From the NCBI GenBank assembly GCA_016721825.1, contig JADKHI010000006.1, forward strand, positions 558,001-622,000: a stretch of DNA of 64,000 nucleotides. Reading direction: 5' to 3'. This document shows, one piece after another, positions 9,864 to 20,028 of this stretch (position 1 is its first letter; each line of letters starts with the position of its first letter). Below the pieces are notes generated by a model. That model was given only the letters and a program-made list of their open reading frames with translations, was not told where the DNA came from and did not search any database. Made by a program: the position numbers and the translations under genes. Source of the DNA: Flavobacteriales bacterium (GTDB taxonomy: Bacteria > Bacteroidota > Bacteroidia > Flavobacteriales_F > PHOS-HE28).

Positions 9864-10615
9864 CGACCCACCACCAAACGGCGGGTGGCGATCATGCGGC
9901 CGTTCTGCTCCAAGGCAGCGAACCACACGCCAGGGGCCAGGTTGGCGGTCGGGACCGTAGCGCGACCGTTGCTGTTGCTCACTGAACGCACCAAGGCGCG
10001 CTCGCCGAGGGCATTGTAGAGGACCAGCTGGGCGCCACCAACACCGCCTGCCACATCGTAGGTGAAGGTGACCTCGCCACCAGCGACCGGGTTCGGGTAG
10101 GCGCTGAGCGAAGGCGTGGCCTCCACTTCCGCCACGCCAGTGAAGGTCTGTGTGTCGAAGCAGATGTTCACCCATACACTGTCCGACTGGTTGTTCACGT
10201 CGAACCATACATACTGAAAGCAGCAGTAGGACGCGTTCCCCTCCGGCTTATAGTAGGCGTGGAAGTTGTCCACCTCCTGCTGCGGGGTCATGGGCACAGG
10301 GTCCGTGCTCAACCAAGTGGGTGTGTTGCCGGAGAGGCGGGGCAGATAGCACAAGCCCCAGCAGAAATAGTTCTTCGAACCGGTCACCACGTTCAATTCG
10401 TGGCGGCGCATGTTGATCGTCTTCGCCACGGAACCGTTCAGCTCTGTGCTCAGGTCCTGCTCCATCAAGGGGGTGGCCGCGTTGCCGTAAACGATGATGG
10501 TGGAGCCGTTCGCGATAACATTGCCGAGGGTGTCGCGCAAGGTCACCAACTCCGGGGCCTGTGCCAGCAGCGTGGTGGTGAAGAGAAGGGAGAGAAGGGT
10601 CGATGTTGCTTTCAT
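9860..10615 (-). CDS. Secreted T9SS-sorted protein of unknown function
   Basis: A 251-residue protein starting at ATG 10615 with a signal peptide (KATSTLLSLLFTTTLLAQA). The central part, about residues 20-160, matches no family I recognise. It contains Cys pairs (NYFCWGLCY, ASYCCFQY, NICFD) that could form disulfides. The last 80 residues are a type A T9SS sorting domain: SAYPNPVAGGEVTFTY, then ALGERALV and a terminal ATRRLVVGR. It is therefore expected to be exported and anchored or released at the surface. It converges on the sirtuin gene and diverges from the thioredoxin-fold gene at 10814. Confidence 0.8.
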   Translation of the reverse strand: MKATSTLLSLLFTTTLLAQAPELVTLRDTLGNVIANGSTIIVYGNAATPLMEQDLSTELNGSVAKTINMRRHELNVVTGSKNYFCWGLCYLPRLSGNTPTWLSTDPVPMTPQQEVDNFHAYYKPEGNASYCCFQYVWFDVNNQSDSVWVNICFDTQTFTGVAEVEATPSLSAYPNPVAGGEVTFTYDVAGGVGGAQLVLYNALGERALVRSVSNSNGRATVPTANLAPGVWFAALEQNGRMIATRRLVVGR

Positions 10616-10813
10616 GTGCGAAATGGGGTCACGGCAAAATGATGACTTGCCTGCCTCATGCAAATGTAAGTGACATGCCCAAGAAAATGCCCGCAACCGT
10701 CCATCACTCCACGACTGACGCGGACGGATAGGACTCCAAGACTTTCGTCGATCCCTGTACCGAACGATCCCACGTCCGGGTATCTTGCACCACCTAAACA
10801 GCACCCAGATCCT
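10616..10813. other. Divergent intergenic region between two T9SS cargo genes
   Basis: This 198-bp gap must hold the promoters of both flanking genes, which point away from it. A TATCTTGC element near 10776, about 30 bp before the plus-strand ATG, resembles the Bacteroidota -7 element (TAnnTTTG), but no convincing -33 partner was seen. No RNA gene or repeat is apparent. Confidence 0.35.
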
Positions 10814-12265
10814 ATGAAACACACCCTACTCGCGGCTTCTTTGGCCCTGTCCACGGGCGTGATGGCCCAGCTGCCCCCGAACTCCACGGCACCTGACTTC
10901 ACCGCTACGGACATCAACGGCGTTCAGCACCACCTGTACGACTACCTTGACCAGGGTTACACCGTGATCCTGGACATCAGCGCCACCTGGTGCGGTCCCT
11001 GCTGGAGCTACCACAACTCCGGCAACCTGGAGAACCTGTACGATGACTACGGACCTGGCACGGCCGAGGACCGCGTGATGGTGATCATGGTAGAAGGAGA
11101 TGGAAGCACGACGCTTGCCGACATTAACGGTACGGGCAGCAACACCCAAGGCAACTGGGTGGCTGGCACGCCTTACCCCATCATCGACAATGCTGGCATC
11201 GCTGATGACTACCAGATCTCCTACTTCCCTACGATCTACAAGATCTGCCCCGCCCGCAAGGTGACCGAGGTGGGTCAAATGACCACGGCCGGTCTTTGGG
11301 CCCAAGCCCAAGGCTGCCCCGTTGCCCAGCCTGGCACGAACGCAGCCATCCTGAGCTACACCGGTGAGACCCTCGTGTGCGACCAGCTGGACATCCCTGT
11401 GGTGGTTTCCAACATGGGCACCAATCCCCTCTCTACCTTCAACGTGGCTGTGAAGCAAGGCGCGACCATCCTCGCCCAGCAGACCTGGAACGGCACCCTG
11501 GCCACCTACGGTGACGCCACCGTGACGTTGAACAACGTGAACATCACGAACCCCGCACAGACCACGATCACCATCACCACCCCTGATGTGAACGCAGGTG
11601 ACAACACCTACACACCTGGTTTCGTACAGGCCCTGGATGCCACGGAGAACGTGACCTTCACGCTGAACCTCGACTGGTTCTGCGGCGAAACGACATGGGA
11701 ACTGGAGAACAGCAACGGCACCGTGGTGCAGTCGGGTGGTCCTTACACCTGCGCTGGCAATGGTGGCGGTACTGATGCGAACAGCACCAAGACCTTCAAC
11801 TGGATGCTTCCTACCGATTGCTACAAGCTGACGGTGTTCGACAGCTACGGTGATGGCCTTCTGCCTACCGGCACCTCGCAGCCTGTGGGCAGCTACAACG
11901 TGATCGACGGCACCGGCCTGTGGCTGAGCTCCGGTTACGGCAACTTCGGCGAAGCGCGCACCGGTGGCTGGAAGGCCTCCCAGGGCGTTGGCATGGCGGA
12001 GAGCACCTTGGACCGCACCCTGTCCATCTACCCGAACCCCACCAACGGTGTGGTGACCTTGAGCTACCGCCTGGACAATGGCGCCCCTGTGAGCGTGGAA
12101 GTGATGAACGTGCTCGGTGAGCGCGTGTTCGCCACCAACAACAGCGCTGCTGCTGGCCTGCACACCCAGATCATCGACCTCGATGGCCTGAGCGACGGTC
12201 TGTACTTCTTCACCATCAACGCGGGCGACGTGAAGAGCACCCGCAAGATCACGCTGTCCCACTAA
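10814..12265 (+). CDS. Secreted thioredoxin-fold protein with T9SS sorting domain
   Basis: A 483-residue protein starting at ATG 10814. It has a signal peptide (residues 1-18), a TlpA-like thioredoxin domain (about 20-165) with active-site WCGPCW (Cys60, Cys63), and a middle region of beta-sandwich character (about 180-400) containing SPGFVQAL-like Ig/CARDB features. The C-terminal sorting domain reads LSIYPNPTNGVVTLSY...GLYFFTINAGDVKSTRKI. The CGPC pair suggests disulfide reduction or exchange at the cell surface, but the substrate is unknown. A strong terminator follows at 12293-12338. Confidence 0.87.
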   Translation: MKHTLLAASLALSTGVMAQLPPNSTAPDFTATDINGVQHHLYDYLDQGYTVILDISATWCGPCWSYHNSGNLENLYDDYGPGTAEDRVMVIMVEGDGSTTLADINGTGSNTQGNWVAGTPYPIIDNAGIADDYQISYFPTIYKICPARKVTEVGQMTTAGLWAQAQGCPVAQPGTNAAILSYTGETLVCDQLDIPVVVSNMGTNPLSTFNVAVKQGATILAQQTWNGTLATYGDATVTLNNVNITNPAQTTITITTPDVNAGDNTYTPGFVQALDATENVTFTLNLDWFCGETTWELENSNGTVVQSGGPYTCAGNGGGTDANSTKTFNWMLPTDCYKLTVFDSYGDGLLPTGTSQPVGSYNVIDGTGLWLSSGYGNFGEARTGGWKASQGVGMAESTLDRTLSIYPNPTNGVVTLSYRLDNGAPVSVEVMNVLGERVFATNNSAAAGLHTQIIDLDGLSDGLYFFTINAGDVKSTRKITLSH

Positions 12266-12292
12266 GCGGACCGTAGTGAACCGATAGAGAAC

Positions 12293-12338
12293 GGCCGGCG
12301 ATCTGGTGCGATACTTGCACTTCGATCGCCGGCCTTTT
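12293..12338 (+). terminator. Rho-independent terminator
   Basis: A perfect 11-bp inverted repeat (GGCCGGCGATC at 12293-12303 with its complement at 12324-12334) encloses a 20-nt loop and is followed by TTTT. It lies 28 bp after the stop of the thioredoxin-fold gene and 19 bp before the next ATG. The loop contains ATACTTGCAC, which could be part of the promoter for the downstream tlpA-like gene. Confidence 0.8.
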
Positions 12339-12356
12339 CTTTGGCCATCCCACACC

Positions 12357-12845
12357 ATGAAACACTTCCTCGCTACCCTCGCCCTCGCCCTACCCCTGCT
12401 GCTCAGCGCCCAAAGCAAAATGCCCTCGGTGGTCGTACAGACCATGGATGGCAAGAAGGTGAACACGAGCACATGGACCAATGGCGGCAAGCCCATCATC
12501 GTGAACTTCTGGGCGACCTGGTGCGCCCCCTGCAAACGAGAGCTCGCCGCCATTGCCGACAAGTATGAGGACTGGCAGAAGCAGACCGGTGTGAAGTTGA
12601 TCGCGGTGAGCATCGACGATGCGCGCACCATGAACCGCGTGGCGCCCTACGTGAACGGACAGGATTGGGATTATGATGTGGTACTGGATCCCAACGGGGA
12701 CCTGAAGCGCGCGTTGAACGTGAACAACGTGCCGCACACCTTCCTGATCGACGGAAAGGGTAACATTGTATGGCAGCACAACAACTATGAGCCTGGCGAC
12801 GAGAACGACCTGTACGAACAGGTGAAGAAAGCCGCCGGCAAGTGA
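12357..12845 (+). CDS. TlpA-family periplasmic thiol-disulfide protein
   Basis: A 162-residue protein with a signal peptide (HFLATLALALPLLLSAQ) and one thioredoxin-like domain with the active-site motif WCAPCKRE near residue 60. Conserved TlpA/ResA features include NFWATWCAPC, the NNVPHTFLIDG cis-Pro region, and the terminal YEQVKKAAGK. It is likely a periplasmic thiol-disulfide reductase. It begins a plus-strand cluster, with the DUF6029-like barrel starting 10 bp after its stop and the Omp28-like protein after that. All three are probably one transcript. Confidence 0.9.
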   Translation: MKHFLATLALALPLLLSAQSKMPSVVVQTMDGKKVNTSTWTNGGKPIIVNFWATWCAPCKRELAAIADKYEDWQKQTGVKLIAVSIDDARTMNRVAPYVNGQDWDYDVVLDPNGDLKRALNVNNVPHTFLIDGKGNIVWQHNNYEPGDENDLYEQVKKAAGK

Positions 12846-12855
12846 TCTTTTTCGG

Positions 12856-14616
12856 ATGAGCGGAACCCGACGCAGCGCCTTGCGCGCACTGTTGCCCCTG
12901 TCCTGCGCCCTGTTGTTGGTGCTACCCGCCAGCGCCCAGCAACCGCCTGACAGTACGGCCACGCCTGAAGCGCCCAAGGGCCCGGACCTGCCGCAGGTGC
13001 ATGGGAATTTCAGCATGGATGCCCAGCTGTACAATCAGGACAGCGCCATCGGTGCCGTGGTACCCGACGAGCTGATGGGTCTCAACTCCTGGGGCAACAT
13101 TCAGTACACCCAAGGGGCGTTCAAGGCCGGGATCCGTTTTGAGACCTATGAGCCTGCCCTCGTGGGCTATCCCGCTGGGCAGCCCTATTCCGGAACCGGC
13201 ATCGGTTACCGCTATGCCAGCTATTCCATCGATGACCTGGAAATCACCGTGGGCAACTTCTTCGAGCAGTTCGGCCAAGGCATGGTGTTCCGCAGCTATG
13301 AGGAACGCTACCTCGGTGTGGACAACGCCATGGACGGGGTCCGCGTGAAGTTCAAGCCGCGCGAGGGCGTGTACCTGAAGGCCTTCACCGGGCGACAGCG
13401 CTTCGGCTTTGAAGATGGCTACAACAACGGCGTAGGGATCGTGCGTGGGGCCGACGCGGAGATCTCGCTCACCGAGTGCCTGCCCGGCGCCTTCCCCAAG
13501 TGGGTGGAGAAAGGCCGCAACCTGGTGCTGGGGGGAAGCTTCGTGAGCAAGTTCCAAGAGGACAAGGACCCCCAGCGCGAGCTTCCGGAGAACGTAGGGG
13601 CCTGGGCGGGTCGGTTGAACTACACCACTTCCCACTGGAACCTCTACACCGAATACGCATACAAGATCAACGACCCCAACCGGAGCAACCAGTTCATCTA
13701 CAAGCCGGGGCAGGCGCTGCTGATGAACGCCACCTACAGCACCAAGGGCCTCGGCATCAGTGCGGGTGCGCACACCTTCGACAACATGGTGTACCAGAGC
13801 GATCGGGCCGCGCAAAGCCTGTTCAACCTGAACATCAACTTCCTGCCCACCCTCAGCAAGCAGCACACCTATAACCTGCCTGCCACGCTCTACCCTTACG
13901 CCACCCAGCCCAACGGTGAAGTGGCCTACCAGGGCGAAGTGTTCTACAAGTTCAAGAAGGGCACGCCCCTTGGCGGCAAGTACGGCACCAAGCTGGCCGT
14001 GAACTACAGCACCGCCTGGTCCTTGGATTCCACGGCCATGCCCGACGATACGGTTCGCTACCAGGGCTATAGCACCAGCTTTTTCCAGCGTGGCGAGCGG
14101 CAGTACTTCTCGGACTTCAACATTGAACTGCGCAAGAAGCTGAGCGCTGATTGGGAACTGGCCCTTACCTACATCAATCTGGTGTACGACATCGAGGTGG
14201 TGCAGGGCAAGGCGGGCAAGCCGGTGGTCTACGCCGACATGTTCATCCTGGAAGGGCTTCACAACTTCACGGACCGTAATTCAGTGAGGTTCGAACTGCA
14301 ACATCTTTCCACACATCAGGACAAAGGGAACTGGATGACAGGGCTGGCGGAGTTCACCTTCAGCCCCCATTGGTTCATCGCGGTGATGGATCAGTTCAAC
14401 TACGAGACCTTCGGCGACACCTTCGTGAAGGATGGTGAGGAGGTGGAGACCGAGCGCACCCACTACCCGATCGGTTCCATGGGCTATATCCGCGGAGGTA
14501 ACCGCTTCACGGTGAACTACGGTCGCCAGCGCGCGGGGATTTTCTGCGTAGGCGGCGTGTGCCGTCAGGTACCCGCGTCCAACGGCCTTTCCGTCTCCAT
14601 CACCAGCACCTTCTGA
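12856..14616 (+). CDS. DUF6029-like outer-membrane beta-barrel protein
   Basis: A 586-residue protein with a signal peptide (about residues 1-27, ending SAQQ). A short Pro-rich linker follows, then aromatic, alternating beta strands to the C terminus. Segments such as HGNFSMDAQLYNQD, VGNFFEQFGQGMVFRSYEERYLGVDNAMDGV and the final RQVPASNGLSVSITSTF resemble the DUF6029 proteins of Bacteroidota, predicted outer-membrane barrels of unknown function. The terminal Phe fits barrel insertion by the BAM complex. Its position between a TlpA-like thiol protein and an Omp28-like protein is a familiar set and suggests a shared role in envelope redox or protein export. Confidence 0.75.
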   Translation: MSGTRRSALRALLPLSCALLLVLPASAQQPPDSTATPEAPKGPDLPQVHGNFSMDAQLYNQDSAIGAVVPDELMGLNSWGNIQYTQGAFKAGIRFETYEPALVGYPAGQPYSGTGIGYRYASYSIDDLEITVGNFFEQFGQGMVFRSYEERYLGVDNAMDGVRVKFKPREGVYLKAFTGRQRFGFEDGYNNGVGIVRGADAEISLTECLPGAFPKWVEKGRNLVLGGSFVSKFQEDKDPQRELPENVGAWAGRLNYTTSHWNLYTEYAYKINDPNRSNQFIYKPGQALLMNATYSTKGLGISAGAHTFDNMVYQSDRAAQSLFNLNINFLPTLSKQHTYNLPATLYPYATQPNGEVAYQGEVFYKFKKGTPLGGKYGTKLAVNYSTAWSLDSTAMPDDTVRYQGYSTSFFQRGERQYFSDFNIELRKKLSADWELALTYINLVYDIEVVQGKAGKPVVYADMFILEGLHNFTDRNSVRFELQHLSTHQDKGNWMTGLAEFTFSPHWFIAVMDQFNYETFGDTFVKDGEEVETERTHYPIGSMGYIRGGNRFTVNYGRQRAGIFCVGGVCRQVPASNGLSVSITSTF

Positions 14617-14618
14617 CC

Positions 14619-15455
14619 ATGCGGCGCACCCCTATCGCAGCCCTTCTGGCGCTGGCCACCCTGGCCTCCTGCGACTACGTGGAATTCCCGGACAATACGG
14701 CCACTGGCGGCGGACAGCCCGTTGACGGACCGGCCCGCAAGGTGCTGTTGGAAGACCTGACCGGCCACACGTGCAACAACTGCCCAGCGGCAACCGATGT
14801 GGCCCTCGGACTGCACACACTGTACGGAGAGGACCTGATCATAGTCGGCGTGCATGCTTCGGCTTTCGCTGATCCGGCCGCTCCTCCCTTCGAGACCGAC
14901 TTCCGGACCGTGGCAGGTGAAGAGTACATCACCACCTTCGGGGTGAACAGCCTGCCTGCCGGATTGGTGAGCCGCCGGCCTTTCAGCGGCAGCATCATCG
15001 TGGGCGACGGCAACTGGGGCAGCGCCGTGGCCGAGATCATCAACACCCCTGCCGAAGTCGAGGTGATCTTCGACGCGGTGAGCTACAACACAGGCACCAA
15101 CACGGTAAGCATGACCCTGAAGGTGGTGCCCGTAGTGGCGCTGACCGGAGATCACAACCTCACCATCTATCTGACCGAGGACAGCGTGGTGGACGCCCAG
15201 ATCGACAACCGGGTATCGCCGCCGAACGTGCTCGACTACCTGCACCGCCATGTGCTGCGTGGGAACGTGAACAGTACTTGGGGCGAAACGGTGGTGACCG
15301 GCTCCGCAGCGGCGGGTGATACGCTCACAGTGACCCACGACTACGTGCTGCCGGCGAATGTGCTGGTACCAGCCCATTGTGGCCTTGTGGCCTACCTGTA
15401 CCGCACGGACACCTACGAAGTGCTCCAGGCGGAAGAGGCGAAGATCGAACCCTGA
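14619..15455 (+). CDS. Omp28-related outer-membrane lipoprotein
   Basis: A 278-residue protein whose ATG lies 2 bp after the preceding stop. The lipobox is TLASC (lipidated Cys near residue 18). KVLLEDLTGHTCNNCPAATDVA near residues 43-64 is the Omp28-family thioredoxin-like signature with a CNNC pair. The domain continues through IIVGVHASAFADP and FGVNSLPAGLVSRR. A C-terminal beta domain ends in EVLQAEEAKIEP. Known relatives are surface or periplasmic lipoproteins of unclear function. Operon membership with tlpA and the barrel gene is very likely. Confidence 0.85.
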   Translation: MRRTPIAALLALATLASCDYVEFPDNTATGGGQPVDGPARKVLLEDLTGHTCNNCPAATDVALGLHTLYGEDLIIVGVHASAFADPAAPPFETDFRTVAGEEYITTFGVNSLPAGLVSRRPFSGSIIVGDGNWGSAVAEIINTPAEVEVIFDAVSYNTGTNTVSMTLKVVPVVALTGDHNLTIYLTEDSVVDAQIDNRVSPPNVLDYLHRHVLRGNVNSTWGETVVTGSAAAGDTLTVTHDYVLPANVLVPAHCGLVAYLYRTDTYEVLQAEEAKIEP

Positions 15456-15582
15456 TCCACCGTTCCCCCCTTTCCGGGTACCGATCGGTGGTGGTGCACG
15501 TTATGTTCACACCGCTGGAACAGGCCTGTGGAAAACCTGCAAGGTGAAACGTGCCGTTCCAGTCCCGAGTTAACTTACCTTC

Positions 15583-15840
15583 ATGTCCGCTTTTCTCCGG
15601 AGAGCGAGCCTAATCTTCACTGTGATGATGGACCAGGGACGGAAGATGATGGAGCTGAGCAAGCAAGTGCTTCAAAAGGTGAGCTTCGATCCTCGCCTCT
15701 TTCAAAAGGAACTTTCAAAGGCCGTGAAATGGCTGGGGCAGCGCGATCAGCTGCTCTTCAAGGCGTGGTGCCTGGCCACTTTCGGCCACCAGTACAAGGA
15801 GGTCATTCTGGACGTGTTCCAGAAGACCATGCGCACCTGA
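15583..15840 (+). CDS. Small conserved hypothetical protein
   Basis: An 85-residue reading frame if the first ATG (15583) is used. The more plausible core starts at 15646 or 15649 (MMELSKQVLQKVSFDPRLFQKEL), giving about 63 residues, with AGGGAC a few bases upstream. The sequence is helical and basic with KAVKWLG...KAWCLATFGHQYKEVILDVF. I recall similar short proteins in Bacteroidota but know no function. It stands alone on the plus strand and converges on queG (8-bp gap). Confidence 0.62.
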   Translation: MSAFLRRASLIFTVMMDQGRKMMELSKQVLQKVSFDPRLFQKELSKAVKWLGQRDQLLFKAWCLATFGHQYKEVILDVFQKTMRT

Positions 15841-15848
15841 TCGGCATC

Positions 15849-16772
15849 CTATTCTTTTAGGAAACCGAGGTTCCGCTTGAGCCCGGTGTACTTGGTGCGT
15901 TTCACTGCGCTGCCTTCGAACAGTCGGTCGAAGACAACTTCGGTCATGCCGTGCCATTCGTCAGCTGTCAAGCCCATCAGCTCTGGCTTGGGCAGGAACT
16001 GCGGTTCCGTATGCGGTGTGCTGAACCGGTTCCACGGGCACACCTGCTGGCAGATGTCGCAACCGAAGGTCCAGTCCGCCATCTTGCCTGCGAACGCTTG
16101 CGGTATCGCATCCTTCAGTTCGATGGTGAGGTAGCTGATGCAGCGTGAACCGTCGACGCCATAGGGTGTGATGGCATCCGTGGGGCAGGCATCGATACAG
16201 CGGCGGCAGGTGCCGCAATGGTCCGTTGCTGGTGGGTCGGGTTCCAATTCCAGATCGAGGATCACTTCGCACAGGAAGAAGAACGAACCCGCGCCCTGAC
16301 GGATGATGTTGGTGTGCTTGCCCTGCCAGCCCACGCCACTGCGCTGCGCCCAGGCCTTCTCCATTACAGGGCCACTGTCCACGAAGGCGCGCATGTTCAC
16401 CGCACCGAAACGCTCGGTGATCAGCGCCATCAAGGGCTTCAAGCGCTTCTTCAGCACCTTGTGGTAGTCGCGGCCATAGGCGTAGGTGCTGAGCTTGGGC
16501 GCGCTGGGGTCGCGCTGCTGCGGTGGTGTGTGGTAGTTGTAGGCGAGGCTGATCACGCTCTTCGCTCCTTCCACCACCTTGCGAGGGTCCAGGCGCATAT
16601 CGAAGTGGTTCGCCATGTAGGCCATTTCACCGTGCTGCTTCTGCCGCAACCACTGCTCCAGCCGGGGTGCCTCCGCTTCCAGAAAACCGGCGCGTGCAAT
16701 GCCACAGGCCAGAAAGCCCAAGCGATGGGCCTCGGCCTTGATCAAGTCCGCTTTCTCGCGGGGGGTGAGCAT
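15849..16772 (-). CDS. queG: Epoxyqueuosine reductase
   Basis: A 307-residue protein of normal length for QueG, which reduces epoxyqueuosine to queuosine in tRNA using cobalamin and two [4Fe-4S] clusters. The first cluster motif is CGTCRRCIDACP (Cys186, 189, 192, 196). The second is CDICQQVCP (Cys238, 241, 245) with Cys211 nearby. The catalytic aspartate is in FVDSGPV (Asp132). Substrate and cobalamin contacts are suggested by AWAQRSGVGWQGKHTNII. The gene is monocistronic here, between unrelated neighbours. Confidence 0.96.
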   Translation of the reverse strand: MLTPREKADLIKAEAHRLGFLACGIARAGFLEAEAPRLEQWLRQKQHGEMAYMANHFDMRLDPRKVVEGAKSVISLAYNYHTPPQQRDPSAPKLSTYAYGRDYHKVLKKRLKPLMALITERFGAVNMRAFVDSGPVMEKAWAQRSGVGWQGKHTNIIRQGAGSFFFLCEVILDLELEPDPPATDHCGTCRRCIDACPTDAITPYGVDGSRCISYLTIELKDAIPQAFAGKMADWTFGCDICQQVCPWNRFSTPHTEPQFLPKPELMGLTADEWHGMTEVVFDRLFEGSAVKRTKYTGLKRNLGFLKE

Positions 16773-16821
16773 GCGGGCAAGTTAGACCGGAGGGTCAGTC
16801 GTTGCGGAGCAGGCCGCGTGT

Positions 16822-19111
16822 TCAATAATTGAGGGTGACCCCCACCCCCAGCCCCATGTCGCTGTCGTAGTGCGTGGATAACGCCCAGGTCTTGTCCAGT
16901 ACGTAGCGGAAACGGCCCATGTACTCCAGGTCGGTGTTGTACATCAGGTCCATGCGAAGGCGGGGCGTTAGCGGGATATCCTCACGCATCAGTTGTGCCC
17001 GCAATTGGCCATCGGTGTCGATGCGCAAGTCAAGGACCACGAGCATCGGCAGGGTATACTGGAATCCGATGTGCCCTACGCTCCGGCTGTTCTTGGTGTT
17101 GGTCTGCCCGAAGAGGTTGTCCTCCGGATCGTTTCCACCGTGCGCTTCACGGGTGCGCCAGTCCACTCCCGCGTTCACGAACAGCCATTGCATCTTGCCG
17201 AAGTAGCGGCCGAAGTGGGTCTCCACCTCCTGGCCATGTTCCGCCATGTAGCCCAGGCGCCATTCGCTCTGCAGGTTCCAGCGCTTGTTCATGTACATGG
17301 CCTCGCCGTCGTTGCCGTTGGTGGCGAAGTCGTTCTGCACCATGAAGTGCCATTCCTTGTCGTCCCGGGCGAAGATGCGTGCGGCCTTCTTCGCATCGGG
17401 CAGTACCGGGTTGGGGGGCGTCCCTTCGTAGGTGAAGACGCGCCCCATGCCGCTCATCATGTGGTACAGGATGTGGCAGTGGAAGAACCAGTCGCCCGTT
17501 TCGGTGGCCGCGAACTCGATGGTGTCGGTCTCCATGGGCATGATGTCCAGCACGTTCTTCAGCGGCGCATGATCGCCCTGGCCGTTCACCACGCGGAAGA
17601 AGTGGCCGTGCAGGTGCATGGGGTGGCGCATCATGCTGTTGTTGTAAAGGATGATGCGCACGTTCTCGCCCTTGCGGATCAGGATGCGGTCGGTCTCCGA
17701 AACGGTCTTGTTGTCGATGGCCCAGAGGTAGCGGTTCATGTTGCCGGTGAGCTCGAAGCGCATCTCCCTCACGGGCCCGGGCGGCAGCGCGGTGGGGGTG
17801 GGTGAGCGCAGCATGGCGTAGTTGAGCGTCACGATGTCGGACAGCGCATTGCTGTTGTACCGGTCGTTGCCATGATCGGTGTGCGCGTTCTCCTTCGCAC
17901 CGGTGATCTCCGGGTACATCACCACGTTCATGTCCATCTGCTGGAGGCTCATGTTCATGCCCATGTCATCGAGGTCGCCGTTCATCTTCATCATGTCGTT
18001 CATCATCTCCATGCCCGCGAAGTACTTCAGCGGCTGCAGCGGTGCGGCGAGCTGCCGGATGCCGCTGCCGAGCCATAGGGAGGTGGAGCGTACGCGGTCC
18101 TCACTGGTGGCGAGCAGTTCATAGGCCGTGCTGTCCGCCGGGATGGTCACGATGATGTCGTAGGTCTCGGCGATGCCCATGATGAAGCGATCGACCTCCA
18201 CCGGTTCCACGTCGATGCCGTCGCTGGCCACCACGGTCATCTTCCCGCCGGCATAGGTGATCCAGAAGTAGCTGCTCGCCCCGCCGTTGATGAGCCGCAC
18301 GCGCACACGCTCGCCGGCCTTGAACTGCGGCGCCTCGTCCACGGGTTTGCCATTGGCGAAGAGGAGGTCGTAGTAGACATCGCTCACGTCCATGGCGTTC
18401 ATGCGCTTCCACTCGTTGGTGAGCTTCACGCCGAACGCACCGTCCTTGATGGCATCGCTGTAGCTCTGCACGGTGCCCGGACGGATCCGGTGCTTCTTGA
18501 TCGCGCTCCAGTCGTTCGCGCTGTGCAGTCGGCGATGCACCTCGAAGGGCTTCATGTCCGTCCACTCGCTGAGGATGAGCACCTGTTCGGGCATCGGTTC
18601 CGCATGGCGCTTGTGGATGATGAGCGCGCCGTGCATGCCGTTCTGCTCCTGGAGCTTGGTGTGCGAGTGGTACCAGTAGGTGCCGCTCTGCACCAGCGGG
18701 AACTTGTAGACCTGCGTTTCACCGGCTTTGATGGGCGCGGTGGTGAGGTAGGGAACACCGTCAAGCGCATAAGGCAGGATGAGGCCGTGCCAGTGCAGGG
18801 AGGTCTCTTCCTTCTCCATGGCATTGTGCACCACGATCATCGCCGTGTCGCCCTCGGTGAAGGTGAGCGTGGGCATGGGCATCTGCCCGTTCACGGTGAA
18901 GGCCTTGCGCGCCTTGCCCGTGTAGTTGACGATGGTGTCCCGGACGGTGAGCTCGTAGCGGGTGGTGCGTGGCGTGAAGCTGCCATTCGGCGTGCTCGTG
19001 CCCAGCGGATGCCCGGGGATCCCGCTCTGCGCGAACACACCACCTCAGCAGCAAGAGCAACAGGAGCGCCGCCAGGATAGCGAGCGTACGGAGGGAACGA
19101 AGGAGGTCCAT
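16822..19111 (-). CDS. CopA-type multicopper oxidase fused to a CopB-like barrel (apparent frameshift at signal peptide)
   Basis: The main frame (16822-19038, 738 residues) carries three cupredoxin domains with all copper motifs: LHWHGL, YWYHSHT, HPMHLHGHFF and HCHILYHMMSGM. A Met-rich loop (MEMMNDMMKMNGDLDDMG...) lies near residues 340-370. The last 170 residues (NLQSEWRLGYMAEHG... to GVGVTLNY) resemble the CopB outer-membrane barrel, so this is a CopA-CopB fusion for periplasmic Cu(I) oxidation. The signal peptide (MDLLRSLRTLAILAALLLLL) sits in another frame from ATG 19111 and is separated by a one-base shift near 19040-19055, with a TGA in the main frame. A sequencing indel is likely. The only in-frame start is GTG 19038, which would leave no signal peptide. 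It is the last gene of the minus-strand copper run. Confidence 0.85.
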
Positions 19112-19132
19112 GGCTGTGGTCGTTCCAGGTCC

Positions 19133-19996
19133 TTACTTCACGATGGTCTCCTTCACGCTGCCGCAGCTCATCATCTGCGCACCGTAGAAGGGATTCCGAA
19201 TGGCCTTGTCCTGGCTCAGCCAGTCCGCGCCGCCCTCGTACATGGGGCAGTGGTCATAATAGACCGGCTCCGGGCGGGGCGACTTTCACCAGCGCGAGCA
19301 TGGGTGCTGCGAGTTCGGCGAAGGCCTTGCGCTGCGCGTCGATATCCGTCTTCGAAGCGATACCCGCACTGATGTTCGCGAGCGGCTCCATCGCCTGCAT
19401 CCAAGCACCATGCAGATCAGGTCCCATGCGTTCCATCTGCACGGCTTTCACCGCAGCGGACAATCCCGTGGCCTGCGCGGCCGCCTCTTCGCATCCGACG
19501 CCACGAGCGCATCCTTCAGCGCGAAGTAGGCCGCGAACAGGCTTGAACTGATCGGACTTCGGGCTGCGGCCTTGGGCCGCAAGCGGTCGCCAGGGCATCG
19601 TGGGCGTGGCTCCGCTGCATCGTGCCCAGTGGACGGGGGCCGGCCCAGGGCTTTCTTGAACGTGCGCACGTACTGGCAGCAACCGGGCAGCGCGGCGTAG
19701 GCGGCATCGGGAGCGAGGTAGCGCTCGCTGTCATATCCCGCGTGGGCGATGCGCTGCAACACGGCATCCATGGTGGTGCGGGTGCTGTCGATGGTGATGC
19801 GCGCGGTCTTCGCGTCCACATCCCAGTCGGCTTCGGCCTCGCCCTTCACGTAGGCGGCCTTCTCGATGGTCTTCTCGCACATGGGGCAATCGCCGTCGAC
19901 GCGTACGGTGGTGGTCTGTGCGTTCTTGATCTGTGCGCTGCAACTGCTGAAGAACAGCAGCGCGGGCAGCGCGATGAGGGAGAGCAGGGTTCTCAT
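19133..19996 (-). CDS. HMA-domain / DUF3347 copper-binding lipoprotein (several apparent frameshifts)
   Basis: The start is ATG 19996 with a lipobox (LLFFSSCSAQ). An HMA-like domain follows (VRVDGDCPMCEKTIEKAAYVKG) and then YAALPGCCQY. The DUF3347 part begins with SSLFAAYFALKDALVASDA. It continues in a second frame (QATGLSAAVKAVQMERM...AFAELAAPMLALVKVAPP), and finishes in a third with VYYDHCPMYEGG, WLSQDKAIRNPFYGAQMMSCG and stop at 19133. These blocks occur in order and complete a normal protein if two or more single-base indels are corrected (near 19485 and 19262). The family is periplasmic and copper-linked. It lies 32 bp after the P-type ATPase and 21 bp before the oxidase. Confidence 0.75.
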
Positions 19997-20028
19997 GGGT
20001 CGATGATGTTGAGGTCTGTTGTTCGGGT